Part shown: positions 62,765 to 64,000 of the stretch, piece by piece
How positions within the stretch are numbered: the stretch's first letter is position 1
Layout of the letters: every line of letters begins with the position of its first letter
Assembly (NCBI RefSeq): GCF_001279005.1
Contig: NZ_LGCN01000074.1
Span: 124,001-188,000, forward strand
DNA from: Streptomyces caelestis
GTDB taxonomy: Bacteria; Actinomycetota; Actinomycetes; Streptomycetales; Streptomycetaceae
DNA: 64,000 bases
Reading direction: 5' to 3'
Made by a program: the position numbers and the translations under genes
The notes under the pieces: model-generated
What the model saw: only the letters and a program-made list of their open reading frames with translations
The model's database searches: none
Told to the model about the DNA's origin: nothing

Positions 62765-63313
62765 ATGAACGTACTCGTCGGATACGCGACCGCCCACGGT
62801 TCCACCCGGGCGATCGCCGAGAGGACGGCCGCCGTCCTGCGGCACGCGGGGCTGACGGCGGAGGCCAGGCCCGTGACCGAGGTCGAGGACGCCGGCGCCT
62901 ACCGGGCGTTCGTCCTCGGCAGCGCCGTGCACGGGCAGAGGTGGCTGCGACCGGCCAAGGACTTCGCGCGAGACCACCTGGACGTCCTCGTCCGCCGTCC
63001 GGTGTGGATCTTCAGCGTCGGGATGCCGGCGGCGCTGCGCGGACCGTGGCGGCGCATGGCTCCCCAAGAGGTGCCGGTGATCGAGAAGGACCTGCCGCCG
63101 GGTCTGGCGTACCGGAGCCACCGTCTGTTCTCCGGCGTCGTCGAACGGGATCACCTGCCCCGCACCGGACGTCTGCTGTTCCGCCTGGTGGGCGGACGGT
63201 TCGGCGACTTCCGCGACGGGGAGGCCGTCGACGCCTGGGCGGCGGGCATCGCCGAGGAACTACGGGCAGGGGTGGGACGGGGCGGAGGGCCCTCCGACGG
63301 CGCCGGAACGTGA
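62765..63313 (+). CDS. Flavodoxin-domain protein (HemG-like)
   Basis: 182 residues. The FMN phosphate loop is VGYATAHGSTRAIAERTAAV at the N-terminus. The second FMN loop is FVLGSAVHGQRWLRPAKDFA, and FSVGMPAALRGPWRRM follows. It resembles flavodoxin-like proteins near protoporphyrinogen oxidase HemG. A quinone-linked redox role would suit oxygen-limited growth, but the substrate is not determined. Start ATG 62765, after GAGGTGACGTC. Confidence 0.87.
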   Translation: MNVLVGYATAHGSTRAIAERTAAVLRHAGLTAEARPVTEVEDAGAYRAFVLGSAVHGQRWLRPAKDFARDHLDVLVRRPVWIFSVGMPAALRGPWRRMAPQEVPVIEKDLPPGLAYRSHRLFSGVVERDHLPRTGRLLFRLVGGRFGDFRDGEAVDAWAAGIAEELRAGVGRGGGPSDGAGT

Positions 63314-63889
63314 GCGGGGCGCCGTGGCGAGGGCGATCACCGTGAAGCGGACCGTGGAGAGGGGACCGCCCCGGTCGGCGTGGTCCCGTCGACGAGGTCA
63401 CGGACACGCGCACCCCGCGCCAGGAGGTCCGGGCCGGCCCGGGCCGGCCGGTCCCCCTGGTCCCGCAGGCCGACGGCGGGCCTCTCGTCGCCGACGGACC
63501 TGACGCGGTCGTCCGGCTCCAACGGTCCGGAGGCGCCCTGCCTCCCTCCCGGGCCACGGCTTGCGGCGGGTCACACGCGAACGGCTTTCCCCGCACGGAT
63601 CGGGGATCAGCGGCAGCGACTCGGCCTCATCCGGGCGAAGGCGTCCCGCGGGGTGCCGGCGCAGGGGCCGGGGCGGGACGGCGGTACCGGTGGCGCCCGC
63701 CCGGTTCGGTCCCGTCCCCGCCCGGACCGCCGGGCCGCCGGGCCGCCGAGCCGCCGGGCCGCCCGGGCCGTCACCCGAACGGCCGTCGCGAAGGGGTCCG
63801 GCGGCAGCGCCGTGGCAGGGGCCCGGTGGAGGAGGGCCGGGCTTGCGGGGTGCCGCCTTAACGCACTCCGGCGCATACGGCGCGTCGAA
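63314..63889. other. Region without an assignable gene
   Basis: About 580 bases of extremely GC-rich DNA. A plus-strand stretch near 63437-63530 reads PVPLVPQADGGPLVADGPDA and VVRLQRSGG and may be old coding sequence, but no start, domain or family is recognisable. The end becomes less GC-rich toward the possible promoter at 63855 onward. Confidence 0.4.
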
Positions 63890-63903
63890 ACGTGGTCACA
63901 CGT
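63890..63903. promoter_or_regulatory. Operator-like inverted repeat
   Basis: ACGTG-GTCA-CACGT, perfect five-base arms around four bases, lies 59 bases before a plausible GTG start at 63963. Surroundings are unusually AT-rich for the window (GTCGAAACGTGGTCACAC, then GTAGTGAAACACC). A regulator-binding site is possible. Confidence 0.4.
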
Positions 63904-63962
63904 AGTGAAACACCCGAAGGGGTCACCTCGAGGGAGCGGAGCGCCACGGAAGGGGTTCGTAT

Positions 63963-64000
63963 GTGGCAAGGGCCTTGTCACCCGAGAAGCCCCTGAAGGA
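63963..64000 (+). CDS. Possible start of a gene cut by the window end
   Basis: GTG 63963 opens MARALSPEKPLK, still open at the window edge. GGAAGGGG lies seven bases upstream at a good distance. Only 12 codons are visible, so no family can be given. Confidence 0.45.
   Translation, partial: MARALSPEKPLK

Overview
The window is chromosomal DNA from a high-GC actinomycete, almost certainly a Streptomyces. The signs are very GC-rich third codon positions, many GTG starts, 4-bp ATGA/GTGA gene overlaps, a conservon (histidine kinase / roadblock / DUF742 / GTPase / P450) and Streptomyces-type small families. The gene content strongly resembles the hypoxia/dormancy islands of Streptomyces, which carry counterparts of the Mycobacterium tuberculosis DosR (DevR) regulon: respiratory nitrate reductase, Acg-type nitroreductase, several universal stress proteins, Hsp20, and homologues of Rv1733c, Rv1738 (DUF1876), PncB2, Rv2004c and the P-type ATPase CtpF. 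These assignments come from reading translated sequence; no database search was run.

Layout. 1-6.3 kb: narGHJI (narG cut by the window edge) followed by a decayed VKOR gene. 6.3-13.5 kb (minus strand): a two-domain GNAT acetyltransferase, then a conservon cvnABCDE with two P450 genes, one lacking the ExxR motif, ending in an enoyl-CoA hydratase-like gene. 13.8-14.8 kb: a gene graveyard with remnants of a SAM methyltransferase, a fumarylacetoacetate hydrolase and a short-chain dehydrogenase. 15.5-17.3 kb: a NarL-type two-component system. 17.6-22 kb: a two-gene NAD-dependent molybdenum formate dehydrogenase, followed by a truncated narK. 22.8-31 kb: DUF1540 protein, CtaG-like membrane protein, GH65 enzyme, USP, CBS-BON protein, nitroreductase, and a DUF1918-HTH-PPOX protein. 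31.2-34 kb: an apparent operon Rv1733c-like / pncB / DUF1876 / hsp20 behind a DevR-box-like palindrome at 34090-34109. 34-40.5 kb: USP, Rv2004c-like kinase, FAD monooxygenase, zinc alcohol dehydrogenase. 40.6-46 kb: acs-pdhA-pdhB-pdhC-acp operon. 46.5-56.3 kb: CBS-BON protein divergent from a nine-gene V/A-type ATPase operon with a USP at its end. 56.4-63.3 kb: ctpF-trkA-trkA, USP, DUF4389 and flavodoxin-like genes. A new gene may begin in the last 40 bases.

How it may work together (inference). Formate dehydrogenase supplies reducing equivalents from formate and nitrate reductase is an oxygen-independent electron sink. The Acs/Pdh module handles acetate and pyruvate, PncB salvages NAD, and USP/CBS/Hsp20/DUF1876 proteins provide ATP sensing, protein protection and probably ribosome protection during non-growth. 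The V/A-ATPase, CtpF and TrkA proteins would adjust proton and cation gradients when respiration is limited. The most unusual element is the complete V/A-type ATPase operon placed inside this dormancy-like island. A second theme is the number of partially decayed genes (VKOR, SAM methyltransferase, FAH, SDR, narK, CBS, USP, DUF302), which suggests an island under active turnover. No insertion sequence, CRISPR array, tRNA or rRNA was seen.
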